Notes: a model not told the origin generated them from the sequence alone. 64,000 bases of DNA from Diadema setosum (GCA_033980235.1 CM067069.1:15728650-15792649); one strand, 5' to 3'; positions 1 to 9,877 are shown, counted from the stretch's first letter. Translations and numbers: made by a program.

Positions 1-849
1 AAGGTGACCGGCGGATGTCTCTTTGTCTTTCTTGAAAAACACAGCCCTCAAAAAAAAATATAAAGTACGATAGCCCATGGACATCGCCCTTTGCTTCTTC
101 GAAATACGAAATTCAATCGTCTCAGAGTGAACAAACAAGTTTTAAAAATAAGGGTACTTCAGTAAGGTGACCGGCGGATGTCTTTATGTTTTTCTTGAAA
201 ACAAAATTAAAGTACAATAGCCCATGGACATCGTCCTTTGCTTCTTCGCCGAAATACAGAGTTCATACGTCTCAGATTGAACAAACAAGTTTTAAAAATA
301 AGTGTACTATAGTAAGATGATCGGCGGATGTCTTTATGTTTTTCTTGAAAAAAAAAAATTAAAGTACAATAGCCCATGGACATCGTCCTTTGCTTCTTCG
401 CCGAAATACAGAGTTCATACGTCTCAGATTGAACAAACAAGTTTTAAAAATAAGTGTACTATAGTAAGATGATCGGTGGACGTTCCTTTTCCTTTTTTAA
501 AACTCAGCCCTAAAAAAAAAAAAGGTTTACGCAATATGATGTAAGAAGCTAGTACCATAATCACTGTACATAACGCCCCTTGCTCTGACCAGTATAAATA
601 TAACTTGCGAGAACTGGAGTACAACCGTTCGAAAACAAAATATGGACAAACAAGGGAACTCTGGAGCTGTCGCTCCAACACCACCACCACCGCCGCCACC
701 ACCACCACCGCCACCTCAGAAGGGGGGGGGGGGGAAAAACGCACCCCCCAAGAAAGAGAAAAAGAAGAAGAAGGAGAAGAAGCCAGACCATATCCCCGCG
801 GGGACTATGGCCTTTTCCTTACCCCCGGGAGTCCAAATACCAATGTTCC
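1..849 (+). repeat. Left terminal inverted repeat of the Polinton-like element (outer end outside window)
   Basis: It matches the reverse complement of 8,745-9,589 almost base for base; the main difference is homopolymer length. The outer part is a tandem array with units starting at 1, 164, 314 and 466, each opening with AAGRTGAYCGGYGGA. Units are 163, 150 and 152 bp and the fourth is divergent. Each unit carries the blocks CCCATGGACATCG and ACAAACAAGTTTTAAAAATA. The inner part (about 500-849) carries a TATA-like box and a proline-rich ORF. The match stops abruptly after CAATGTTCCA at 849. Confidence 0.9.
593..600 (+). promoter_or_regulatory. TATA-like box in left TIR
   Basis: TATAAATA lies 42 bases upstream of the ATG at 642. 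The same box is present in mirror position in the right TIR. A promoter inside a TIR would fire inward from both ends of the element. Function is inferred from sequence and position only. Confidence 0.45.
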
Positions 850-866
850 ATCACAACTTCACATAA
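642..866 (+). CDS. TIR-encoded Pro-rich/Lys-rich small protein, left copy (cut off at TIR edge)
   Basis: A 74-residue ORF: a short N-terminus, a run of about 12 prolines from CCA/CCG/CCT triplets, a glycine run from a 13-G homopolymer at 722-734, a lysine-rich stretch, then an uncharged tail. The ORF leaves the inverted repeat at 849 and stops a few codons later at an unrelated TAA, so this copy lacks the C-terminus that the right-hand copy can read into. The proline/basic make-up is low complexity and gives no functional assignment; a nucleic-acid-binding or terminal-protein-like role would be pure speculation. The TATA-like box at 593-600 supports transcription. Confidence 0.35.
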   Translation: MDKQGNSGAVAPTPPPPPPPPPPPPQKGGGGKNAPPKKEKKKKKEKKPDHIPAGTMAFSLPPGVQIPMFHHNFT

Positions 867-1706
867 GCTACATGTTTATAATGTATTAGTCTAACCGTAT
901 TAATCAACACACACTAACACACACACACACACACACACACGCAAACATGCAAAACCTCGGTTGTGGGAATTATTGCAGCTTAGTCTATAAGATTATAGAA
1001 TGTGTAGCATAGACTCGGACAAGAGTGATACAGTTGCAAAGTTTTATACGCTGTACATGGTAGATTTATTGTCTGTACATGTTTGACTATAATACACGAT
1101 TGAGGTCTCAATAAATAAATAAAGCGTTTACAATTCATATTCATTTGTCTTCATCTTGCTTGAATTCACGTGTACACGTCTTACGTAGAGGTTCGTTATG
1201 TATTGTAACATTCAGTGAATGCATAAAATATGATTATAATAATCATTACCAACGTCATTTCACAATATCATCGGGTAGGCTGAAAAAAAAATCAGTCGTC
1301 TTCACATAAAACTTGACGATCGTACACAAGTGTCATAAAAATCAATAGGTACCGTTGTACTCTCGTTAAATCGTTTCGATGCATGTAAGGCATCAATTGT
1401 AATCTATCCTATAACAAAACATTACACCAAACAATACACGGCGAAGGAGCATAAAAACGTTGCGATACATGTATGGTATCAATATGTGTTGGCCATTCGT
1501 TTCCTCTTATTCTACCGAGACGCGGTAGGGTTAAGACGAGAAAGATAATAATAAAAATGATATAACACAATACACATTCAACAACTGTCTTGATGTATCA
1601 ACGTATTCAGTAACATTAGCTTAGACATTTATCGTCAAAAAATACTATACTCTTCATTATCATAAACACATTTCTCTCAAATCTCAATGCATTAGGTCAC
1701 AATAAT
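867..1706. other. Non-coding inner flank of the element
   Basis: AT-rich sequence between the left TIR and the last gene. It holds an (AC)n tract at about 909-942 and AATAAATAAATAAA near 1,110-1,124. No ORF of note on either strand. It may contain the 3' ends of the leftward transcripts. Confidence 0.5.
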
Positions 1707-2498
1707 TCAGAGACTTTCCCACTTGAAAGGTAGAGTTCTCTTCTTTTTTTTCTTTGCACGTGTAGTCATCATCATCATTGAGCTTGCGCTCTTAGACCCT
1801 TTCTTAGTAACCCTCTTGTCTACAGACGTAGGTATGAACCCTTTAATTTTCATGTCTTGCATTGCGTTGCGTCGTGCCGTATTGACAATAAGTGATTCGG
1901 GCGTATTGCTATTGATCAGAATTTTAAGAAATTCTTTCCAACCCGCTGGTTCGTGCGTATTGCGTACCCTCATGACATCGTATATTAGATCTACTACATT
2001 TGAGCCTGGTACAATGGAATCACCAACGATCAACTCTCTATTTTTATTCAGCCAGTCGGTGCTGTCTTTCTTTTGCAGTAAATGATCTAATAACAAACTC
2101 CCTCGATGTTTTACCGAGGGGGGTAAAATCTTTAACACATCCTCCTTCAAGGTAGCGTATTGATGGTCAGACAATTCGTCAGACTGTGCTTTTGTAGATG
2201 TCGGATCATGGGTATCTGCGTGTCGCTCTCCTAAGAGCACTTCGATCGGCTTCTTCCGACTGTTTTGCTTTTGCAATTGCAAGTATCTATACAAGATGTC
2301 ATTGTATCTTTGCAATTTTTCTCTATCCGATAAGGCGTGATTTTCTAGCACATCACGAATAGACTCGTCCAATATAGACAGAGCTTTACCCGTGGGTGTT
2401 TCACGCTGTGGAGATACTTTTTGCAAAGAACTAGCAAAATCGTGAGGCACCAATACCATTTTTTTGGTGTTTTGCATACTACTACTACTATTAGCCAT
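1707..2498 (-). CDS. Conserved Polinton-associated protein of unknown function (MVLVP...GWxEFL type)
   Basis: About 263 residues from the ATG at 2,498; an alternative start at 2,459 gives a protein beginning MVLVPHDFASS. An N-terminal segment describes a helix pair (LSDREKLQRYNDILYRYLQLQ). A conserved-looking block follows around VPGSNVVDLIYDVMRVRN and PAGWKEFLKILINSNTP, then a Lys-rich tail ending in a basic run. I recall proteins with this pattern in many invertebrate genomes beside the packaging ATPase and the RGGFL protein, but know of no assigned function. It is the last gene of the minus-strand array, 107 bases after the previous one. Confidence 0.6.
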   Translation of the reverse strand: MANSSSSMQNTKKMVLVPHDFASSLQKVSPQRETPTGKALSILDESIRDVLENHALSDREKLQRYNDILYRYLQLQKQNSRKKPIEVLLGERHADTHDPTSTKAQSDELSDHQYATLKEDVLKILPPSVKHRGSLLLDHLLQKKDSTDWLNKNRELIVGDSIVPGSNVVDLIYDVMRVRNTHEPAGWKEFLKILINSNTPESLIVNTARRNAMQDMKIKGFIPTSVDKRVTKKGSKSASSMMMMTTRAKKKKKRTLPFKWESL

Positions 2499-2605
2499 GA
2501 CAAGTACCAACAAGTTTGACAAAGAGAATCGATTCTGCCGACAATCATACACTCGTTCGACACCTTAAACTTAATCTATTAGTATCACTTTGATTAGAAA
2601 ATACA

Positions 2606-2938
2606 TCATTTTAATAACATTGACAAAATAGGTCCCAGCAGAGATGTGAGAAAACCTCCTCTCTGGACTAACATTGATTTTCGAGCTTTATAATCATTGC
2701 GTTTGTTACCTACGAAGCGCAGCTCTTTCTTGTGCCGCGATAATGCCTTCTTCTGGCTCTTAGTTAATTGAACGTTACCTTTTAAGCAGTTTGCGCAACA
2801 TTCGGATAGACATAAAATGAGATCTTTGTTGGCGTATTCTAAAAGAGCCTTTCTCTGTTTAGAATTACATTTATTCAAGACTTGCAGCTCCGGCAAGTGG
2901 TTCTTTAATCTGCGAGACATATTGAAAGAGTGACGCAA
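2606..2938 (-). CDS. Small basic protein with RGGFL hydrophobic tail (adenovirus pX-like core protein candidate)
   Basis: 110 residues or slightly fewer; the ATG at 2,920 (MSRRLKNHLPELQ) is the likelier start. The middle is rich in Lys/Arg and Cys (CLSECCANCLKG, then a KSQKKALSRHKKEL stretch). The C-terminus is RGGFLTSLLGPILSMLL, a short amphipathic or hydrophobic tail after an R-G-G. I recognise this layout from small ORFs that accompany Polinton/adintovirus genes in animal genomes, and it resembles adenovirus core protein X. The role in DNA condensation or membrane interaction is inferred from that resemblance. Confidence 0.6.
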   Translation of the reverse strand: MRHSFNMSRRLKNHLPELQVLNKCNSKQRKALLEYANKDLILCLSECCANCLKGNVQLTKSQKKALSRHKKELRFVGNKRNDYKARKSMLVQRGGFLTSLLGPILSMLLK

Positions 2939-3031
2939 AAATGCTACAAACGTCTATTTTATGGCTACCTGCCAGCCACTATCAACCACCACGTATTATC
3001 GTGATGCACAAAAGAGAGTAATTCTCTGATC

Positions 3032-3673
3032 TTACGTTTTACAAACGTACACAACGGTCAAATCGGGAGGAAATATCTTACTACGTAATCTATACTCTTC
3101 CTGCGTTTCGGGTTTTAGATCAATCAACAAATATCCATAAGGATAACGAGTGGCATCTTGGTACGCTTCTTGCAAGTATTTGCCACGCCCCGGGTATAGT
3201 TGTTTACCTAGATGAGCAATTTGCAATTTATCTCTGGGGTTCTTAAACACAATCAGATAATGACTGTTTAAACTGATGGTTCTGAGTTCTTTGGCCTGGT
3301 GAAAAAGATTTTGTACTATGAATATGACGGAGAGGTTGCGATGATGAGAACCGCGAGTGAACAAATTGGTGATTCGCGCGTCATTACCGCATTCCGACAT
3401 TAAATCATCAATGATAATAAGATTACAAAATGTAGGATCTATCAGCTCGTCCAGATTGCTCGGTATACCTTCTATTAACTGTACAAAAGGCATTTCTCGC
3501 ATCATCTCTTCGTAAGCTTTTTGATAAACCCCGTAACACCATATTATCTTTTCTGGAGGCGGATCGATCATCTCGCGGTGAGAGTTTAGAATTTTCCGGA
3601 CAAATACTGTCTTACCACTCCCCGTGGGTCCTGCCACTATGCAGGTAAATGGATGAATGAATTTTAACGACAT
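3032..3673 (-). CDS. FtsK/HerA-type genome-packaging ATPase
   Basis: A 213-residue P-loop ATPase. Walker A is GPTGSGKT (residues 15-22) in the context HPFTCIVAGPTGSGKT. Walker B is LIIIDD (85-90), followed by LMSEC. A downstream segment HRNLSVIFIVQNLF (about 111-124) fits the sensor strand of this family. Length and motif order match the A32/FtsK-HerA packaging ATPases of Polintons, adintoviruses and adenovirus-like viruses, which pump the genome into preformed capsids. A packaging motor in an element with no visible capsid gene is a notable mismatch. The start is the ATG at 3,673; the frame is intact. Confidence 0.85.
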   Translation of the reverse strand: MSLKFIHPFTCIVAGPTGSGKTVFVRKILNSHREMIDPPPEKIIWCYGVYQKAYEEMMREMPFVQLIEGIPSNLDELIDPTFCNLIIIDDLMSECGNDARITNLFTRGSHHRNLSVIFIVQNLFHQAKELRTISLNSHYLIVFKNPRDKLQIAHLGKQLYPGRGKYLQEAYQDATRYPYGYLLIDLKPETQEEYRLRSKIFPPDLTVVYVCKT

Positions 3674-3807
3674 GACGATGACAGTGTTTTTTTTTTTTTC
3701 CCCCTCTTCTTTCGAGAAATCGCGTCTGAACTAACGCGGTTTAGTGTCATCGCAGTCTATTTTATACTCTGATGAGATGGACATTATTTAGTGTTGCGTC
3801 TTAATAG

Positions 3808-4107
3808 CTAAACCAGAATATTGGATGCGTTGAAAAAGAATGAACGTAAAGGCTTAAAGAGGTCAGTATCTGGAATTACACCATTTTGGAGTAGTTTTAA
3901 GATTTTTTCTTCCGAATGATAAGTTAAACTAAAGGTGACTACAAAAAGAAGGGTTAGGAAAGCAGATAGAAAAACTGATTTCCAAGGCATATTTCGCTTA
4001 ACTGTCAAAATGTCACGTTCCGTGAGTTCTACCGGATACTCCACTTCCCCTATTACCTCCTCCTCCCCCTCGTTCACCCGTGCGCGAGAATCAGACACGT
4101 TCATCAT
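3808..4107 (-). CDS. Small single-pass membrane protein of the element
   Basis: A 99-residue protein just downstream of the polymerase. It has an acidic N-terminal half (VNEGEEEVIGEVEYPVELTE), one strong hydrophobic helix (about residues 45-63, FLSAFLTLLFVVTFSLTY) and a short tail of about 35 residues. There is no signal-peptide cleavage pattern, so it is probably a signal-anchor protein. I do not recognise a family. Position between replication and packaging genes suggests a virion or membrane-associated role, which is inference only. Confidence 0.6.
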   Translation of the reverse strand: MMNVSDSRARVNEGEEEVIGEVEYPVELTERDILTVKRNMPWKSVFLSAFLTLLFVVTFSLTYHSEEKILKLLQNGVIPDTDLFKPLRSFFFNASNILV

Positions 4108-4168
4108 TCTTGAGAGGCATACGCCGAAATGGCCTTTCTTGTTGTTAAGAGGTATGATTTATATTATA

Positions 4169-7100
4169 TTATTCGTGGGGAACCCATCCGTATGGCACGG
4201 TAAACAGGTTATCTTGAATGACTCTCTTGTCGTAAACAATGCGGTAGTCTTTGCTGAGTGGTTTAGACAAAATGCGCTGTCTTTTGATATCTCTCGTGAT
4301 GTGATGATTATCGGTGACCGTTACTTTGTAAGTTTCTTTGGTATTCAATTTTTTCACCATGCGATTCAAGACATTGTAATTCAGGACTTGGGAATTTTTG
4401 TAATTTAGAGTGATCCCTCTGATTTTGCACACAGTACTACCATCGTTCAATTGATAAGCGTAAGATTTTGGCCCCCCTGCCACAAAAGTCACAATATAAC
4501 GACCATCCAATTCATCAGTAAGATCACCGAGGTAATCTCCCAAGGGAGGCGACCATTCGTCGGGAATATGTCCTCTTTCGACATAAATGATGCTATCCGT
4601 GTCATAATAGAGCACCCTATCTCCTAGACGATCTAAGATATGAAACAACTTAAGCCTGGCCTGAGCGGTAGTGAAGGCAGCTATGACCACGTTAGATTGT
4701 TTAGATAGTTCCTCAAATTCCTCCGCCACTTGCCATCTTATTTCTACCAATTCGTCAGAAACGAAGTTTAAATCTAATATTTGCTTGTCATCCGCTGTGA
4801 GAAACTCGTATAATACTGCAGGATCCTGAGTTATCTCTATTTTGGTCAAGTTATTTCTCATACCCCACCTACCCCAAAATGAACATAATTGTAATTTCGC
4901 CAGCGCGCGCATGCCTTCATTTCTCTTGATGTTTTCTTTATCTAACGCTATACCTTCGTGACGAAGATAATCCGCGATATATTTATCTCGATCAGCTTCT
5001 GACTTACACCAATCTGGCCACCCCGAGGACTCCTGTTTAATTTTCAAAAATTGATCTACGTAATACCGGAATAAACCAGTTTTTGATTCGTCGCGTGGCT
5101 TCCCAACCCAGACCTCTCTTTCTTCTTCTACCTCCTCCTCCTCCTCCTCTTCCGCGCATTTCTGATATTGCGTTCTACGGGGGAAATGCCAGACAGATTC
5201 GATCGAGCTAACTTCATAACCCTTTCTTATGGCTTCATTCAGTTCGATAGAAACCCAAGTACCGTGTAACATCCTCTCTTCGTCAGAATGTTGGCAGGTT
5301 TGCTGATTGTAATCTCCAGCGCACGTTCTACACAATGGAAACATTAATTTACCATTGATCTTACTAGGTAGAACAGGATGAAAGAGGTCAGTTGGAGGTA
5401 GTACTTTACATCGGATAAGACCAAAATAGTTGGAAACAGGTTTGAAATTGCTCGTAATTACCTCGGGATGTCCTAAGGGGTATATACCATACTTATTCAC
5501 CCATGGATATAGAGAGGTGAAGTCCACATACTTGATTTTTTCGTGTTCGTTGCAATCGTACAAAAGACAAGTAGCATTGGTTCTACCTCCCGTGAAAGCC
5601 TCTCTTGGGTCAAGTGGTACATAGTCATCGATACCGGGCAGTGTTTTGATGTGGGGCGGTACCTGATTTTCGTCTTTCATTCTCTGCCAATCGCATTCCC
5701 ACATAGTGACCACTTGATACTCCTTCATAATTTGTACAATGTACGCTTCTCTAGCCAGAGTGTCTAGAAATAATTCACCCATAATCCTATCTTCATAATC
5801 TGGACTAGGCGTATCAAATTGGTAACACTTGGGACATCCATGATATTTACACCCGTAGAATTCATAGATAGTTTTGTTGCTTTCGCAAAAACCATCTACC
5901 CTGTATCTACCCACCGTTACCTCCCCTTCATTCCTCGCATGACGTATGTACGCATTCTCTTTCTCACTCATGTAAGTTAGCCATTCTATTGAGACTTTAG
6001 AGTGCTTGTAGCGGAGATTATAGCCATTAGGGGGAAGAACAGCAATGGTATTCTCGTTGAGAAAATTTCTCCTGTACACATAGTGGCAGGCCGAGGAAAT
6101 GGTGATGCTTTTCTCAAAGGGGATGACGCCGTTGGTAGCTTGAAAAAATAGGTCCTGAAAGCGCATACAACATTTGCGCAGGATGTCGACATCGCTGACG
6201 CAATATGCGTGTAATTGTTCTGCCATGATAAATTCCTTGTTCTTGGATTTCTCGCTCTCGTACCATTTCAAAAATTCTTGCCTTTTGGCGCAAGACATAC
6301 TATCGGGACCATAATATTTGACATCGGGTAGGGGACCCGTGTACGCCTGGTTTTTGGTCGTGTTAAAAAAGTGAGGAAAGTATCCCTTTTGCAGTTCTTC
6401 AATACCGAAAGTTTTGGGCATGTTCGCCAGAGGCATTGGTAAGAAATTGAGGGAGTCGATGATCTTGATGTCATTCAAGGAGATATCAATGCTCATGATC
6501 TTTGCACCGTTCAAAATCATCTTGGGAATGATGCAATTGCGATAGAGATAATCAAGAACAAACATCCCATCATACCCTTTCATATTGTGGGCCACTGCTA
6601 TGACGTCGGAATGCTCGTCTATCAACCATTTACAAAAATCATCGCCAGTCGTGGGTCCTTTGAAAATGAATTGTCTCTTTTCTCCACAATGCGTACAAGG
6701 AGTGTCGATAGCTTGGTCACGACATTCAAAACAGGTAATTTGGGCCACGCAGTAATTGGGCACGTGTATCCCACTCTCTTGAGTGCACTCGAAATCAAAA
6801 AATATATAACTTTTTTGTTTATTTTTCTCGAGGAGTTCGGGTGAGACATAACACTGATGATTGAACGGAAAAAAGCCCTGACAGTGTTTGCAAAATTTCT
6901 TGCTACAGTCATGCTCGCGCTTGTGTTTTTTTAAGAGTTCCACGCTGACATTTCTGTCACACGTCACGCACCTGTACATGGTCTCGCACACTTTATTTTC
7001 GACATGATTTTTCAAACAAGTAGCGTTCTTAAATCTACGATTACATTTGTGACATTCTACATATTCGTCCGCTCGGCTAACTGCGGGACAAGTCGAACCG

Positions 7101-8496
7101 TAACACAATTTGCAAATGCGTTGGCAAGAGTGATCGCGCCTGTGATCGTAGCCTTTCATACACTTCTCGCAATAGTAGCTTTTGTTCAAAAAGGCTTTCA
7201 TGGAGGTGATCAAATCATAGTGATCGTCTGTCTGCAGAAGATAAATCGTATGATCTCTATCTTCGGGACCAATATAGGTGATGTAGTTACAGGCTCTTCT
7301 GGAAACAACCACTACTCTGTAATTGGTCATCATGGGAGTTTGTTCGAAACGTTTAATTTCCGGTATACCACACAACTGTTCGATGGGTATACCAGCAGCT
7401 TCGTGCAGCTGTCTAGCCATTTGTCTTTGTAATCTAGTACCTCGTTGAATAGATTGCTTTTGGGGATGATTTTCAATTTTGGCTATCATGGTCACGATCG
7501 CTCTTGCACAACACATTCTATCATTGTCAGTATTATTATTAATGCGCAGCACACATCGCATGGTTTTCAGTAATTCATCGTAATCCGAACATTTTCTCCT
7601 ATCCCTCTTACCACCTACTGGCATTTCCATATGTATCACGTTGAAAGCTACCGTTTCGTCCAAGGTTATTTCTTCGTGGGACTGTAAGGTTGCCTCTAAC
7701 TTTTGCATGAACACATCGTGACTTAGCTGATCTTTTCTCACAAAAGGAAGACTTATGGGTTTGTCTAACTTAGGAGTATTAAAAACGAGTCGAATCATGT
7801 CGTGATCACTGGCATCTCTTATCATATCATCTACTATACGTTGAAATAAACTACTGGCACGCGGCAAGGCATCTATCAGTGGCGTCAGTTCGTTATGGGT
7901 AGGAAAAGAGACGGTGTAATCAACAACATTGGCTTTAAATTTCTTATTGGTTCTTTGACTCACTCGTCGAAGAAAGTATGAGGGAGATGGCGACTCGTGA
8001 GAAGTGCTGGGTGTATCTGCTTCCTCCTCCTCCTCCTCCTTCTCCTCCTGCTGCTCCTCCTGCTCCTCCTCCTCCTTTTCCTCCTCCTCCGCGGTGGTGT
8101 TGGTGCCGCCTTGCTGGGTAGGAGCAGCAGAGATGTCAGGTAGTGGTGGTTCGGTGGAAAACGGTGGAAAATGTGTTTGGCTGGTCCGGGGGCCGGCTTC
8201 GGTCGCTAGGGGTGATGTGAGTTGTGATGGTGATGGTGGTGGTGGTGGTGGTGTTGGTGGCAGACGTTGGTCTATATGTGAAGGTAAAAAAGAAGGAAAA
8301 AACAAAGAAAAAATAGAGACTGACTGGTAAAACACAAAGACACAGACACAAACACGCAGGAAACCATACATTTCTTGTAGGGATGAATGAACGTATGACA
8401 CTTACCCTGGTACTGTTCATATTCCATTAACAATGCATTCAAATCGTCAAGCGAATTGCATATTGTCAGTCTCTCGTTAAATGTATTGGAATCCAT
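4169..8496 (-). CDS. polB: Protein-primed family B DNA polymerase, one intron
   Basis: Replicative DNA polymerase of the Polinton/adenovirus type, expected to copy the linear element from a protein primer. Coding is in two exons: 8,496-8,406 and 8,271-4,169 (about 1,397 residues). The intron (8,405-8,272) has a GTAAGT donor and a pyrimidine-rich acceptor ending ATATAG, and the phases match. The N-terminus has proline- and glutamate-rich low-complexity stretches, then Cys/His zinc-finger-like motifs. Exonuclease motifs follow: FFDFECT near 521, AHNMKGYDGMFVLDYL near 588 and YCVSDVDIL near 718. EFYGCKYHGCPKC near 831 is an insert common in Polinton polymerases. Polymerase motif A is DFTSLYP near 945, motif B is around LCSFWGRWG and motif C is YYDTDS near 1,250. 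An acidic insert at about 5,103-5,160 separates motifs A and B. No stops or frameshifts are seen, so it may be functional. Confidence 0.93.
8272..8405 (-). other. 134-nt spliceosomal intron in the polymerase gene
   Basis: On the minus strand the donor is G|GTAAGTGTC and the acceptor is a long T-rich tract ending CACATATAG. Exon 1 contributes 30 codons plus one base and exon 2 supplies the other two bases, keeping the polymerase frame. The long open frame also runs through the intron, so the first 43 residues of the unspliced ORF (from 8,401) are probably intron translation. Confidence 0.75.
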
Positions 8497-8587
8497 GCTG
8501 CTAGAATGATAATGATGATACGTCAGAACACGGTCTGTCAATTTATATTCGAGTGAACATGCAAGGTACAAAAATAGTACACGGTTC

Positions 8588-8626
8588 TAGGAAAAAAAAA
8601 AAAACAGGTAAGGGTATACTCACGTG
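8588..8626 (-). other. Possible tiny intron in the leader between TIR promoter and polymerase
   Basis: On the minus strand CCAC|GTGAGTATAC is followed within about 40 bases by a T13 run and CCTAG|AACC. Both splice sites fit the consensus, but the implied intron of about 39 nt is near the minimum length. If used, it would lie in the 5' leader of a transcript that starts in the TIR and carries the polymerase ORF. Ends are approximate. Confidence 0.3.
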
Positions 8627-8650
8627 GTGTGTGATGAAGAAGAAGAAGAG

Positions 8651-8949
8651 TTACCAAATGTAATCTTCTTCATCCGGCGTTTCGACTGACATTAGCAGCT
8701 CTAAGGGGATGATGATATCACCATCCCCATTCCGTGGGAGTCCTTGGAACATTGGTATTTGGACTCCCGGGGGTAAGGAAAAGGCCATAGTCCCCGCGGG
8801 GATATGGTCTGGCTTCTTCTCCTTCTTCTTCTTTTTCTCTTTCTTGGGGGGTGCGTTTTTCCCCCCCCCTTCTGAGGTGGCGGTGGTGGTGGTGGCGGCG
8901 GTGGTGGTGGTGTTGGAGCGACAGCTCCAGAGTTCCCTTGTTTGTCCAT
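8651..8949 (-). CDS. TIR-encoded Pro-rich/Lys-rich small protein, right copy (frame disrupted at G-run)
   Basis: Second copy of the TIR ORF, starting at the ATG at 8,949. Its G homopolymer (C run at 8,861-8,869 on the plus strand) is 9 long against 13 in the left copy, so beyond it the ATG frame reads a Lys/Arg-rich sequence and ends near 8,701. The frame used by the left copy for the lysine-rich part stays open here to a TAA at 8,651 and extends past the TIR into an acidic tail that includes SVETPDEEDYIW. The two copies therefore use different frames after the run. This is either real slippage variation or a sequencing error in a homopolymer. Function unknown. Confidence 0.4.
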
Positions 8950-9706
8950 ATTTTGTTTTCGAACGGTTGTACTCCAGTTCTCGCAAGTTATATTTATACT
9001 GGTCAGAGCAAGGGGCGTTATGTACAGTGATTATGGTACTAGCTTCTTACATCATATTGCGTAAACCTTTTTTTTTTTTAGGGCTGTGTTTTAAAAAAGG
9101 AAAAGGAACGTCCACCGATCATCTTACTATAGTACACTTATTTTTAAAACTTGTTTGTTCAATCTGAGACGTATGAACTCTGTATTTCGGCGAAGAAGCA
9201 AAGGACGATGTCCATGGGCTATTGTACTTTAATTTTTTTTTTCAAGAAAAACATAAAGACATCCGCCGATCATCTTACTATAGTACACTTATTTTTAAAA
9301 CTTGTTTGTTCAATCTGAGACGTATGAACTCTGTATTTCGGCGAAGAAGCAAAGGACGATGTCCATGGGCTATTGTACTTTAATTTTGTTTTCAAGAAAA
9401 ACATAAAGACATCCGCCGGTCACCTTACTGAAGTACCCTTATTTTTAAAACTTGTTTGTTCACTCTGAGACGATTGAATTTCGTATTTCGAAGAAGCAAA
9501 GGGCGATGTCCATGGGCTATCGTACTTTATATTTTTTTTTGAGGGCTGTGTTTTTCAAGAAAGACAAAGAGACATCCGCCGGTCACCTTACTGTAATACC
9601 CTTATTTTTAAAACTTGTTTGTGCACTCTGAGTCGTTTGAACTTTGTATTTTCGAAGAAGCAAAGGACGATGTCCATGGGCTATCGTACTTTATAATTTT
9701 TCAGGG

Positions 9707-9710
<4 letters not shown>
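8745..9710 (-). repeat. Right terminal inverted repeat of the Polinton-like element
   Basis: Reverse complement of 1-849, plus at least one further ~117 bp of the same tandem unit at 9,590-9,706 that has no partner because the window starts inside the left repeat. The repeat grades into a (GT)n tract at about 9,707-9,741, which is the likely outer boundary. Long TIRs with internal tandem repeats are typical of Polintons. Confidence 0.88.
8991..8998 (-). promoter_or_regulatory. TATA-like box in right TIR, pointing toward the polymerase gene
   Basis: Reads TATAAATA on the minus strand, 42 bases upstream of the TIR ORF start at 8,949 and about 500 bases upstream of the polymerase start. It is the best promoter candidate for the leftward gene array. 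Confidence 0.5.
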
Positions 9711-9744
<34 letters not shown>

Positions 9745-9816
9745 GGATGGCATGTCCACAAGATCCCTTTTGGATAATTAATTAAACAAATCACACTGAA
9801 CACTCGTACATGCAAG

Positions 9817-9877
<61 letters not shown>

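Larger units (their letters stand above)
1..9710. mobile_element. Maverick/Polinton (adintovirus-like) integrated element, left end cut by window
   Basis: A self-synthesising, virus-derived DNA element. Bases 1-849 are repeated in reverse complement at 8,745-9,589, so about 7.9 kb of unique sequence is flanked by terminal inverted repeats. The right repeat continues to about 9,706, so the left one must start upstream of the window. Between them, all on the minus strand, are a protein-primed family B DNA polymerase, an FtsK/HerA-type packaging ATPase, a one-pass membrane protein and two small virion-like proteins. Those, together with long TIRs, are the hallmark of Polintons and adintoviruses. 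I see no integrase, double-jelly-roll capsid, penton or adenain-type protease ORF, so the element is reduced, defective, satellite-like, or of an unusual lineage. Reading frames of the five main ORFs are intact, which suggests a fairly recent insertion. Confidence 0.85.

Noticed and set aside
7004..8330. Plus-strand open frames across the polymerase gene
   Set aside because: They are antisense shadows of a strongly supported polymerase; no domain is visible in them.
8274..8401. First 43 residues of the unspliced polymerase frame as true N-terminus
   Set aside because: They are the translation of a pyrimidine-rich intron with consensus splice sites; the exon at 8,406-8,496 fits in phase.
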